A stretch of 64,000 bases of DNA from an uncultured Caryophanales bacterium (GTDB lineage Bacteria; Bacillota_I; Bacilli_A; RFN20; CAG-826): contig CABQKC010000001.1 in assembly GCA_902464635.1 (NCBI GenBank), positions 1 to 64,000 of the forward strand. The letters are read 5' to 3'. This document shows positions 1-7,027 of the stretch, piece after piece. Below the pieces are notes generated by a model. It did not search any database. It worked only from the letters and a program-made list of their open reading frames with translations, and was not told the DNA's origin. Each line of letters starts with the position of its first letter. Position 1 is the first letter of the stretch. Position numbers and translations under genes: made by a program.

Positions 1-2
1 GC

Positions 3-50
3 CTAGAAAGGAGAAGTTATTCAGTCATCAAACTAGGCCTAACTGAATAA
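3..50 (+). CDS. C-terminal tail of an upstream gene (partial)
   Basis: The third + frame is open from the window edge to a TAA at 48-50 and encodes about 15 residues ending IKLGLTE. It ends 11 bases before the dCMP deaminase start, as expected for an upstream member of the same operon. Too short to identify, and chance openness cannot be excluded. Confidence 0.3.
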   Translation, partial: LERRSYSVIKLGLTE

Positions 51-61
51 TACGATTAGAC

Positions 62-553
62 ATGGATGAAATTAAACCTAGAAGCGGGAATTTGAGTTGG
101 GATGAATATTTTATGGGTATTGCATCTTTATCTAGCCTCCGTTCTAAAGACCCATCCACCCAAGTAGGAGCTTGCATTGTCGATAATAACAACAAGGTTG
201 TTTCTATTGGATATAATGGCATGCCACGTGGAGTAGATGACAATAAGATTCCTTGGGGACATGGAGAAGGGTTAGATTCAAAATATCTCTATGTTTGCCA
301 TGCTGAATTTAATGCCATATTGAATACTAGAAATGGCAGTGCACTTTCTGGATGCAAGATTTATGTCACTTTATTTCCTTGCAATGAATGTGCAAAAGCA
401 ATTGTCCAAGTAGGCATAAAAGAAGTCATATATCTAGATGATAAATACCATGATAGCACTGAAACAACTGCCTCTAGGAAGATACTAGATATGGCAGGAG
501 TTAGCTATAAACCATATAAAGGGAGAAAGTTAATTATCAATGTGGGGCAATAG
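62..553 (+). CDS. comEB: dCMP deaminase family protein (ComEB-like)
   Basis: Zinc-dependent deaminase that would convert dCMP to dUMP in the cytosol, feeding thymidylate synthesis. The 163-residue length fits the family. The zinc site is complete: H80-A-E82 (ligand His and catalytic Glu) and P106-C-N-E-C110 (two Cys ligands). The N-terminal segment SWDEYFMGIA is typical of dCMP deaminases rather than cytidine or tRNA deaminases. The ATG at 62 is forced by an in-frame TGA at 44-46; no strong Shine-Dalgarno is visible close to it, so translation may be coupled to the upstream gene. The next small gene overlaps its end by 14 bases. The name ComEB is by homology to the Bacillus competence-locus gene; a role in competence is not implied. 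Confidence 0.85.
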   Translation: MDEIKPRSGNLSWDEYFMGIASLSSLRSKDPSTQVGACIVDNNNKVVSIGYNGMPRGVDDNKIPWGHGEGLDSKYLYVCHAEFNAILNTRNGSALSGCKIYVTLFPCNECAKAIVQVGIKEVIYLDDKYHDSTETTASRKILDMAGVSYKPYKGRKLIINVGQ

Positions 554-758
554 AGGTTTCTTCTATAGATTGGTACTAGTCATTATTTGCTTCCTTTTGG
601 CTGGGCTTCCATTTTTAATCCCATTATCTACGGATAAAAATAGTCCTTCCTGGGTTATTTATACTGCCGTTGGAATTTATTGCGGGTTATTCATAATCTG
701 CGAAGTTGGATTAGAGGTCTATATCTATTTAAGAAAAAAGAAAAAGAAAGATGAATGA
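540..758 (+). CDS. Small two-helix membrane protein, unknown function
   Basis: 72 residues with two hydrophobic segments (about residues 10-27 and 38-63) and a highly basic C-terminus (RKKKKKDE). This suggests a small integral membrane protein with a cytoplasmic tail. It overlaps the deaminase gene by 14 bases and ecfA1 by 8 bases, so it is translationally coupled on both sides. A GGGAG at 521-525 could act as ribosome site. I do not recognise a family. It could be an accessory membrane protein of the ECF module or an unrelated gene in the operon. Its reality rests on the coupling and clean hydrophobic pattern. Confidence 0.6.
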   Translation: MWGNRGFFYRLVLVIICFLLAGLPFLIPLSTDKNSPSWVIYTAVGIYCGLFIICEVGLEVYIYLRKKKKKDE

Positions 759-1572
759 AGTAGTTTCGCTTAAAAATATATCGTTCTCCTATAACGAAGA
801 AAAAGTGACTCTTTCAGGAGTCTCTTTTGATGTAGCCCCATCTTCTTATTGCTGCATCATCGGGCATAATGGAAGTGGTAAGTCTACTTTAGCCAAGCTT
901 ATTGTAGGGCTTCTCTCTCCTAATGAAGGAGAGATTTATCTTTTTGGGAAGAAACTAGAAAAGAAATCATTAAAAGAATTAAGAAGAAAGATGGGGATTG
1001 TCTTCCAAAACCCAGATAACCAATTTGTGGGATCTACTGTTGAAGATGATATAGCTTTCGGATTGGAAAATAGAAATATTCCTAGGGAAGAAATGGTTAA
1101 AAGAGTTGATTATATCCTAGATAAAGTTGGGATGAGCGATTTTAGAAGCCATGAACCTTCTTCTTTAAGTGGAGGGCAAAAACAAAGAGTTGCCATCGCT
1201 GGTGTACTTTCTTTAGGTGTTGATTTGATTATCTTTGATGAAGCTACCGCGATGCTTGATCCAAAAGGAAAGAAAGAAATAAGGGAACTAATCTCTTCTT
1301 TAAGAAAAGAAAATCCAAGTCTAACTATTATTTCTATTACCCATGATGTAGAAGAGGCTAACCAATCAGATTATGTCTATGTAATTAACGATGGCAAGTT
1401 ATTTAGCCAAGGCACGCCAAACGAAGTCTTTTCCCATGTCGATGAATTAAGGGAAATTAAGCTAGATGTTCCATTTTTCTATTCCCTTAAGCACGAATTA
1501 ATTAAAGAAGGATTAGAAATTCCTTCCTCGATTAAAAATGAAGCCGAATTGGAGGAATATTTATGCCGATAG
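751..1572 (+). CDS. ecfA1: ECF transporter ATPase EcfA1
   Basis: First of two ATPases of the shared energising module of energy-coupling-factor vitamin and metal transporters. Visible motifs are Walker A GHNGSGKST (38-46), Q-loop Gln86, signature LSGGQ (139-143), Walker B LIIFDE (159-164) followed by ATAMLDP, and switch His198. Length 273 is normal. The protein pairs with EcfA2 and EcfT downstream and with substrate-specific S components that must lie elsewhere, since none is seen here. The final 10 bases overlap ecfA2. The ecfA1-ecfA2-ecfT-truA order is a standard Firmicutes arrangement. Confidence 0.93.
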   Translation: MNEVVSLKNISFSYNEEKVTLSGVSFDVAPSSYCCIIGHNGSGKSTLAKLIVGLLSPNEGEIYLFGKKLEKKSLKELRRKMGIVFQNPDNQFVGSTVEDDIAFGLENRNIPREEMVKRVDYILDKVGMSDFRSHEPSSLSGGQKQRVAIAGVLSLGVDLIIFDEATAMLDPKGKKEIRELISSLRKENPSLTIISITHDVEEANQSDYVYVINDGKLFSQGTPNEVFSHVDELREIKLDVPFFYSLKHELIKEGLEIPSSIKNEAELEEYLCR

Positions 1573-2420
1573 ATATTTCTTCTCTTTATTACATATATAA
1601 TCCAAAGACCCCATTAGAGCATAAGGCTTTAAATGGAATTGATTTAAAAATAGATGATGGGGATTTTCTTGGTATTGTTGGACGTACCGGATGTGGCAAA
1701 TCTACTCTTATCCAGCATCTAAATGCTTTATTAGTACCTACTTCAGGAATTATAAAAGTTGATGAATTCATTAATTCTAGCGAGAAAAAGAAATCCACGA
1801 AGAAGATGTCTCCATTAAGAAAAAGAGTGGGTCTAGTCTTTCAGTTCAGCGAATACCAATTATTTGAAGAGACTGTCTTAAAAGATGTTGCCTTTGGACC
1901 TAAAAACTTTGGAAGGAAAAAAGACGAGGCTATAGAAGATGCAAAGAAAGCACTTTCTTTAGTTGGATTAGATTCTTCTTTCTATGAACGTTCTCCATTT
2001 GAATTATCTGGAGGAGAGAAAAGACGTGTTGCTATCGCAGGTATTTTAGCCATCAAGCCTAAATACCTAGTCGTGGATGAACCTACATCTGGATTAGACC
2101 CGATGGGTGCGAAAGAGATGATGGATTTATTCTCAAAGATTCATGATGAAGGGACTACTATTATTTTAGTAACCCATGATATGGATATCCTTCTTTCTTA
2201 TTGCAATAAGGTAGTTGTAATGGAAGAAGGGAAGATAATTAGGCAATGCTCCCCAAATTCTTTATTTGATTTTGATTGCGAAGCCTATTCATTAGAAACC
2301 CCTAAAGTACTTTCTTTTGCCTCCTATTTAAAGGGTGATGGAATGAAGCTAGATTTAAATTCCATTAAGGACGTGTCGTCGTTATCTAAAGAAATTATCA
2401 AAGCAAGGAGGATAAAATAA
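1563..2420 (+). CDS. ecfA2: ECF transporter ATPase EcfA2
   Basis: Second ATPase of the ECF module. Motifs are Walker A GRTGCGKST (40-48), signature LSGGE (148-152), Walker B YLVVDEP (168-174) with TSGLDP, and switch His205. The LSGGE variant is typical of EcfA2, opposite EcfA1's LSGGQ. It has 285 residues, starts inside the end of ecfA1, and shares its last base with the ecfT start (TAATG junction), which implies translational coupling and equal stoichiometry. It acts on the cytoplasmic face, bound to EcfT coupling helices. Confidence 0.93.
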   Translation: MPIDISSLYYIYNPKTPLEHKALNGIDLKIDDGDFLGIVGRTGCGKSTLIQHLNALLVPTSGIIKVDEFINSSEKKKSTKKMSPLRKRVGLVFQFSEYQLFEETVLKDVAFGPKNFGRKKDEAIEDAKKALSLVGLDSSFYERSPFELSGGEKRRVAIAGILAIKPKYLVVDEPTSGLDPMGAKEMMDLFSKIHDEGTTIILVTHDMDILLSYCNKVVVMEEGKIIRQCSPNSLFDFDCEAYSLETPKVLSFASYLKGDGMKLDLNSIKDVSSLSKEIIKARRIK

Positions 2421-3280
2421 TGGCCTCTTTTGCTATCGGAAGATATGTTCCATATAATTCATTCTTACATAAATTAGATGCAAGAACAAAAATAGCTGCG
2501 ACTATTTTGCTTATGGTTGCATTGTTCATGGATTATCCAACTTGGTCAATGAGAGCCTTGATGGGTGGAATATTATTTATTGTATTAAGTATCCTTCTAT
2601 ATGTTTCAAAGATGAAGATTAGTTCTATCTTATCTTCATTAAAAAGCATGTGGTTTATGGTTATATTCCTTCTTATTATCTATATCTTGGTACCTAAGGA
2701 AAATAACACACTGGGTGTTGCCTTTTCTATCAATGGGTTTGTTATTTATTATGATTCCTTTGCAGAAGCTGCACGTATCATTATGCGTTTAGTCATGATG
2801 ATAATGATAACAATGATACTAACCGCGACTACTAGACCCCTAGATTTAACTTTTGCCTTGGAATGGTATATGTATCCATTAAGGGTATTCCATTTCCCTG
2901 TATCTGAAATTGCGATGATGCTTTCAATCGCCTTAAGATTTATCCCAACTTTATTAGATGATGCCGATAGGATAATGAAAGCGCAGTCTAGTAGAGGCGT
3001 TGATTTTAAACATGGCAAATTAAAAGAAAAGATAGTAGGTATTACATCATTAATTATTCCTTTGTTTGTCTCTTCCTTTATTAGAAGTGATGAGCTAGCT
3101 TCTGCCATGGAGTGTAGGGGATATGATCCAAGAGAAAAAAGAAGCCGTTATAGGGTTTATAAATTCTATTTTGGGGACATTCTTTCCATTATATTTGTTA
3201 TAGCCTTAGTCGCTCTAATTATGACTATTTCCATTACTAAGTTCGATATATTTGGTTTCTTTGGGGTAAATGCCTTATGA
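2420..3280 (+). CDS. ecfT: ECF transporter transmembrane component EcfT
   Basis: Membrane scaffold of the ECF transporter, linking the two ATPases to S components. The 286-residue protein has about five to six hydrophobic segments. Two Ala/Ser-Arg-Gly motifs of the ATPase-coupling helices are visible: SSRGVDF (around residue 193) and MECRGYDP (around residue 230). The start overlaps the ecfA2 stop by one base, and the stop overlaps the truA start (ATGA). Substrate range cannot be told from this subunit. Confidence 0.92.
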   Translation: MASFAIGRYVPYNSFLHKLDARTKIAATILLMVALFMDYPTWSMRALMGGILFIVLSILLYVSKMKISSILSSLKSMWFMVIFLLIIYILVPKENNTLGVAFSINGFVIYYDSFAEAARIIMRLVMMIMITMILTATTRPLDLTFALEWYMYPLRVFHFPVSEIAMMLSIALRFIPTLLDDADRIMKAQSSRGVDFKHGKLKEKIVGITSLIIPLFVSSFIRSDELASAMECRGYDPREKRSRYRVYKFYFGDILSIIFVIALVALIMTISITKFDIFGFFGVNAL

Positions 3281-4020
3281 AACATTATCTAGGCACAGTT
3301 GCCTATAGGGGAACTTCTTATTCAGGATTCCAAAGGCAAAGCAGCTTAAGGACCATACAAGGTGAATTAGAAAGGGCATTAAGCACTTTAAATGATTCTC
3401 CAAGCCAAATAAAAGGAGCAGGGAGGACTGATGCGAAAGTCCACGCGAAAGGCCAGACATTTTCTTTCTACGCCCATGATATCAAGGATTTTGATAAATA
3501 TATAAATATCTTCAATAGCCTTCTTCCTGATGATATTGCTCTTCTTTCTATAAAAGAAATAGATGATAGCTTTGATGCACGTCATTCTTGCTCTGGTAAA
3601 AAATATGAATATAGATTTTGCTTTGGCAAGAAGGATCCTTTCGAGTCTGAATATGAAGCCTACTTAGGAAATAGGGATTTTGATGTAGATGCATTTATGG
3701 ATGCCTGCAATGTGTTTTTAGGTGTCCATGACTTTAAGAGTTTCACGACCAAAAAAGAAGATAAAGACAATTTCATTAGGGACATATATCAAATTAAGCC
3801 TACTTATGATCCTAGTAGAAAGGCTATATCAATATTGTTTTATTCAAATGGATTCATGACTTATCAAATTAGGTTGATGGTAGGAGCCTTATTGAAAGTT
3901 GGCTTTAAAAAGATGAGCAAAATAGATATAAAAGAAAGGCTAGATTCTCCTAAAAGGAATATATTTTCCTATAAGGCGAAAGCAGAAGGCCTAACTTTAA
4001 TGGAAGTAATTTATGGATAA
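3277..4020 (+). CDS. truA: tRNA pseudouridine(38-40) synthase TruA
   Basis: Isomerises uridines 38-40 of the tRNA anticodon arm. The catalytic motif GRTDAKVHA carries Asp52, and the family N-terminus TVAYRGTSYSGFQRQ is present. Its 247 residues match the usual length. It starts within the ecfT stop (ATGA overlap) and runs 8 bases into the following PHP phosphatase gene. In most Firmicutes truA is followed by rplM-rpsI; here those genes lie about 9.5 kb further on, so the ancestral block has been split. Confidence 0.93.
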   Translation: MKHYLGTVAYRGTSYSGFQRQSSLRTIQGELERALSTLNDSPSQIKGAGRTDAKVHAKGQTFSFYAHDIKDFDKYINIFNSLLPDDIALLSIKEIDDSFDARHSCSGKKYEYRFCFGKKDPFESEYEAYLGNRDFDVDAFMDACNVFLGVHDFKSFTTKKEDKDNFIRDIYQIKPTYDPSRKAISILFYSNGFMTYQIRLMVGALLKVGFKKMSKIDIKERLDSPKRNIFSYKAKAEGLTLMEVIYG

Positions 4021-4813
4021 TCTTGAATATAATTACCATACCCATACATCTAGATGTGGGCATGCATTTGGAAAAGATGAAGAATATGTTTTAAATGCGA
4101 TTAAGCAAGGATATAAACGTATTGGATTTTCTGACCATGTTATCTTGCCAGGAGTTGTTCAGCCCGGAATGAGGGGAGAGCCTTCTTTATTAGATGATTA
4201 TATTTCTTCAGTTAATTATTTAAGAGATAAATACAAAGATAAAATCGAGATAAAGCTAGGATTTGAATGCGAATGGTACGGGGACAAATTCAAATCTTAT
4301 TATGAATCTTTATTAAAAGAAAAAGGCTTCGATTATCTTATATTAGGTCAACATTGCAGGTTTAATAACGACCGTATACGTTTCTACGGGGATATACCTT
4401 TCTTAACTAATGAAGAAAGATGTAAGCTATATGTAGATGATCTCTGCAAAGGTATTTCTAGCGGTTTGTTTAGCTATGTATGCCATCCAGATGTATTTAT
4501 ATATTTTTTTGGATATCTACCTTCTTTTAAAGACGTCTCGTATAAGATTGCATTGACTGCTAAAGAACATAATATCCCGTTAGAAATAAATCTAGCTAGA
4601 ACTAGGCCATATGGGTTCCCATCTATTAGACCCCCATATGAGCAAATATATCCATTCCCTCCTTTTTGGGAAATAGCAAAAGAAGTTGGGAATGAAATCG
4701 TAGTAGGGGTTGATGCCCATAAGCCTACTGATTTTATTTCGACTCCATATAAAGACGTAAATGAATTTATCAAGACTCTTGGATTAAAGGTTAATAAGGA
4801 CTTTAGGATTTAA
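4013..4813 (+). CDS. PHP-domain phosphatase, histidinol-phosphatase (HisJ/HisK) type
   Basis: A 266-residue PHP-superfamily metal-dependent phosphoesterase. Visible metal-binding elements are YHTHTSRCGHA (residues 8-18), FSDHV (about 40-44), GFECEW (about 84-89), GQHCR (about 112), CHPDVF (about 161) and GVDAHKP at the C-terminus. These match the HisJ branch that dephosphorylates L-histidinol phosphate. No histidine biosynthesis gene is nearby, so the true substrate may be another sugar or amino-alcohol phosphate. It overlaps truA by 8 bases and collides tail-to-tail with the minus-strand gene ending at 4803 (11-base overlap). Confidence 0.75.
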   Translation: MDNLEYNYHTHTSRCGHAFGKDEEYVLNAIKQGYKRIGFSDHVILPGVVQPGMRGEPSLLDDYISSVNYLRDKYKDKIEIKLGFECEWYGDKFKSYYESLLKEKGFDYLILGQHCRFNNDRIRFYGDIPFLTNEERCKLYVDDLCKGISSGLFSYVCHPDVFIYFFGYLPSFKDVSYKIALTAKEHNIPLEINLARTRPYGFPSIRPPYEQIYPFPPFWEIAKEVGNEIVVGVDAHKPTDFISTPYKDVNEFIKTLGLKVNKDFRI

Positions 4814-5297
4814 AAACCGACTTATAATCAAGAATAACCATTAGTGAATCGCCTTTGCATTTGCCTCCGTCTAGAGGCTTTACATTGATGATTACAATAG
4901 TCTTTTTGACATCTTCTCTCCTTTTAATTAGGAAAGCACCTTTTTTATTGGCAAGTGGATTATCGACTGGGAAGTTCATGAAGTCTTTATAGTTATTATC
5001 TAGATAATAGATAAAGCTTTGGTTAGTAGCCTCTTTTGGAAGTATTTCAGTTGAAAATATGTAGGGCATGTAGCTATTTTCCCCATCTGTGACCTCTTTA
5101 TTTTCATCATAACTAATCGTGCAGTAAGGCTTTCCATCGTTATTGACTTTATAACTAGATTCATCAATTGGTTTGATACGCATGTTTTCGACATAGATAA
5201 TAGGAACGATACCTTGCGGTTGCGTTCCAAAAATAGCAACGAAGACAATAGAAAGTAATGCAATCGCACTGATTAGAATAGAAACTGCCTTTTTCAT
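4803..5297 (-). CDS. Secreted or membrane-anchored protein of an ABC operon, unknown family
   Basis: 164 residues. The N-terminus (MKK plus a hydrophobic stretch to about residue 24) is a signal anchor, and the rest is predicted extracellular and hydrophilic. There is no Cys lipobox and no recognised domain. It is the last gene of the four-gene minus-strand operon and starts inside the end of the permease gene (ATGA overlap), so it is probably an accessory extracytoplasmic subunit of that transporter. Its 3' end overlaps the convergent PHP phosphatase gene by 11 bases. Confidence 0.6.
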   Translation of the reverse strand: MKKAVSILISAIALLSIVFVAIFGTQPQGIVPIIYVENMRIKPIDESSYKVNNDGKPYCTISYDENKEVTDGENSYMPYIFSTEILPKEATNQSFIYYLDNNYKDFMNFPVDNPLANKKGAFLIKRREDVKKTIVIINVKPLDGGKCKGDSLMVILDYKSVFKS

Positions 5298-7027
5298 AAA
5301 CTCTCTCCCTTGCTATAGATATATTTAATCTTTTTCCTATATAGAACTAGATTAATTAGGAAGAATATTATTCCTAATAGGAATATTTTGAATCCGGCGG
5401 TAGAAGGTACATCATTTAGCCATTTTATTGGGTCTTGGAGGTAGAAATAATATAGGATGGCAACTAGGAAAGAGGTAGCAAATGCTAAGATATATGAACG
5501 GTTTTCGTTTCTAGAAAGGAAGGAGCCTTCTCCAAAAGTTTCTTTAGGATTGGAGAAGTCCACACCGGCACTAAAAAGAAGATGACCTAGATAAATTAAA
5601 GTAGCACCTAACCCCATAAAGACTGTACTAGTAAATGTCTGCATTCTAATCGAAGCCATTACAAATGTGGCGCAGATGATGCTAAGCGAACCAAGTATGG
5701 CAGGATAGATAATCTTAGAGGTGATAACTACCTCATCTTTTAATGGATAGGTGTGGTTAAGTTTAAACGCTCCACCTTCTTTGCTATATAAATTAGCAAC
5801 TAATCCATTCGCAGTTAAAGCAATTAATAGGAGTATTAATAGCAATACAACCTGTGCCATGGCCTCTCCGCGAATATTTACATCCATCGCACCAAATAGC
5901 TTGCTAATTAAGGCTAAAAGTAACGGCAGGGCTAGGAATATCCCAACATAATTAGGAGTAAAGGAAGAATCTTTTACGAATAATAGGAATTCTTTATAGA
6001 ATTGGCTTCTATAAGGCGAATCGGCTTTTAGGCTATATTTCTTATTAACTTTTGTTTTGGCTTGTATTTCATCATTCCCGCTAGCAAGGTGAAGATAGAA
6101 TGGGCCTGCTAATAATAAAGACAGGAAGAATAAGATAATTAAAGAGCCAATTAAGATTAAAAATGTATATAATCCAGCAACCCCATACCCATAGAAGAAG
6201 GAGAAGTTATAACCTGTAAATCCTCCTAGGCATACCATCGAGGCATAATAGAAGAAAGATAATTTGGAAGTATAGAAATTCAATCCATTTTGAATCGCGT
6301 TAAAATAAGGACCCCAGTTAGAGAATATATCGATTTTATTTGGGATTATTCCAATTAGGAAAGAGCAAAAAGCCAAGATTAAGATAATGAGGACTGATAA
6401 AGTAATCGCATTGGCTAATGCATGTGTTTTTAGATACCTTTTTAAGAAATAGTTAGGAATAGATAGGATTGCTGCTAATAAAAGCATCACCAAATCTATG
6501 ATGGCCCATATAACAAATATTACAAAATACATATATATTGGGTATCCACTTACTAAGTAATAACCTAATAGGAATGGTATTTCTACCTTTAAGGCTTTTA
6601 GATATAGGTTTATAAAGGAAACGCCTAGTCTACCAAGGAATAAGGTGTTCCCGTTCATTGGCAAGGTTAACAATACTTTGTTATCGGAGGCGAAATATAA
6701 TTCGTTTGTAGTTCTGCCTAATACCCCGATAAATGAGAATATAACTAATATATTGATAATTATCGAAGGGACTGACATTGGGACGCTAGACAATAAAGAG
6801 AATATCCCAAACAACTGACATAGATAGAAAAACAAATAAGATAAAGCAATAGTGGCGGCAAACCCAATTAACGATGTCACTAGTTTTATGATGGCTTTCT
6901 TCTTATTGCCTTTCCAGTCAATTGTAAGCGAATTGGCTAGAAGCATTTTTATAAGCACATAAAAAGGACCCCATTCAACATGGAATATAGATTTCTTCTT
7001 TGTTTTATTTTCTATAGCAGAAGTCAC
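5294..7027 (-). CDS. Large ABC transporter permease (ABC-2/exporter-like)
   Basis: 577-residue, extremely hydrophobic protein with roughly 12-14 transmembrane segments and few soluble loops. It is placed directly after the ATPase-bearing gene, with which it shares one base (stop/start at 7027). This layout (ATPase then a large permease with no substrate-binding protein) is that of ABC-2 type exporters or lipoprotein and bacteriocin extrusion systems. The substrate is unknown. Coupling to the lipoprotein gene upstream suggests a role in envelope traffic. No specific family signature was recognised beyond the membrane pattern. Confidence 0.6.
   Translation of the reverse strand: MTSAIENKTKKKSIFHVEWGPFYVLIKMLLANSLTIDWKGNKKKAIIKLVTSLIGFAATIALSYLFFYLCQLFGIFSLLSSVPMSVPSIIINILVIFSFIGVLGRTTNELYFASDNKVLLTLPMNGNTLFLGRLGVSFINLYLKALKVEIPFLLGYYLVSGYPIYMYFVIFVIWAIIDLVMLLLAAILSIPNYFLKRYLKTHALANAITLSVLIILILAFCSFLIGIIPNKIDIFSNWGPYFNAIQNGLNFYTSKLSFFYYASMVCLGGFTGYNFSFFYGYGVAGLYTFLILIGSLIILFFLSLLLAGPFYLHLASGNDEIQAKTKVNKKYSLKADSPYRSQFYKEFLLFVKDSSFTPNYVGIFLALPLLLALISKLFGAMDVNIRGEAMAQVVLLLILLLIALTANGLVANLYSKEGGAFKLNHTYPLKDEVVITSKIIYPAILGSLSIICATFVMASIRMQTFTSTVFMGLGATLIYLGHLLFSAGVDFSNPKETFGEGSFLSRNENRSYILAFATSFLVAILYYFYLQDPIKWLNDVPSTAGFKIFLLGIIFFLINLVLYRKKIKYIYSKGESL

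Noticed and set aside
2749..3108. 119-codon minus-strand frame within ecfT
   Set aside because: Antisense shadow of a well-supported membrane protein gene.
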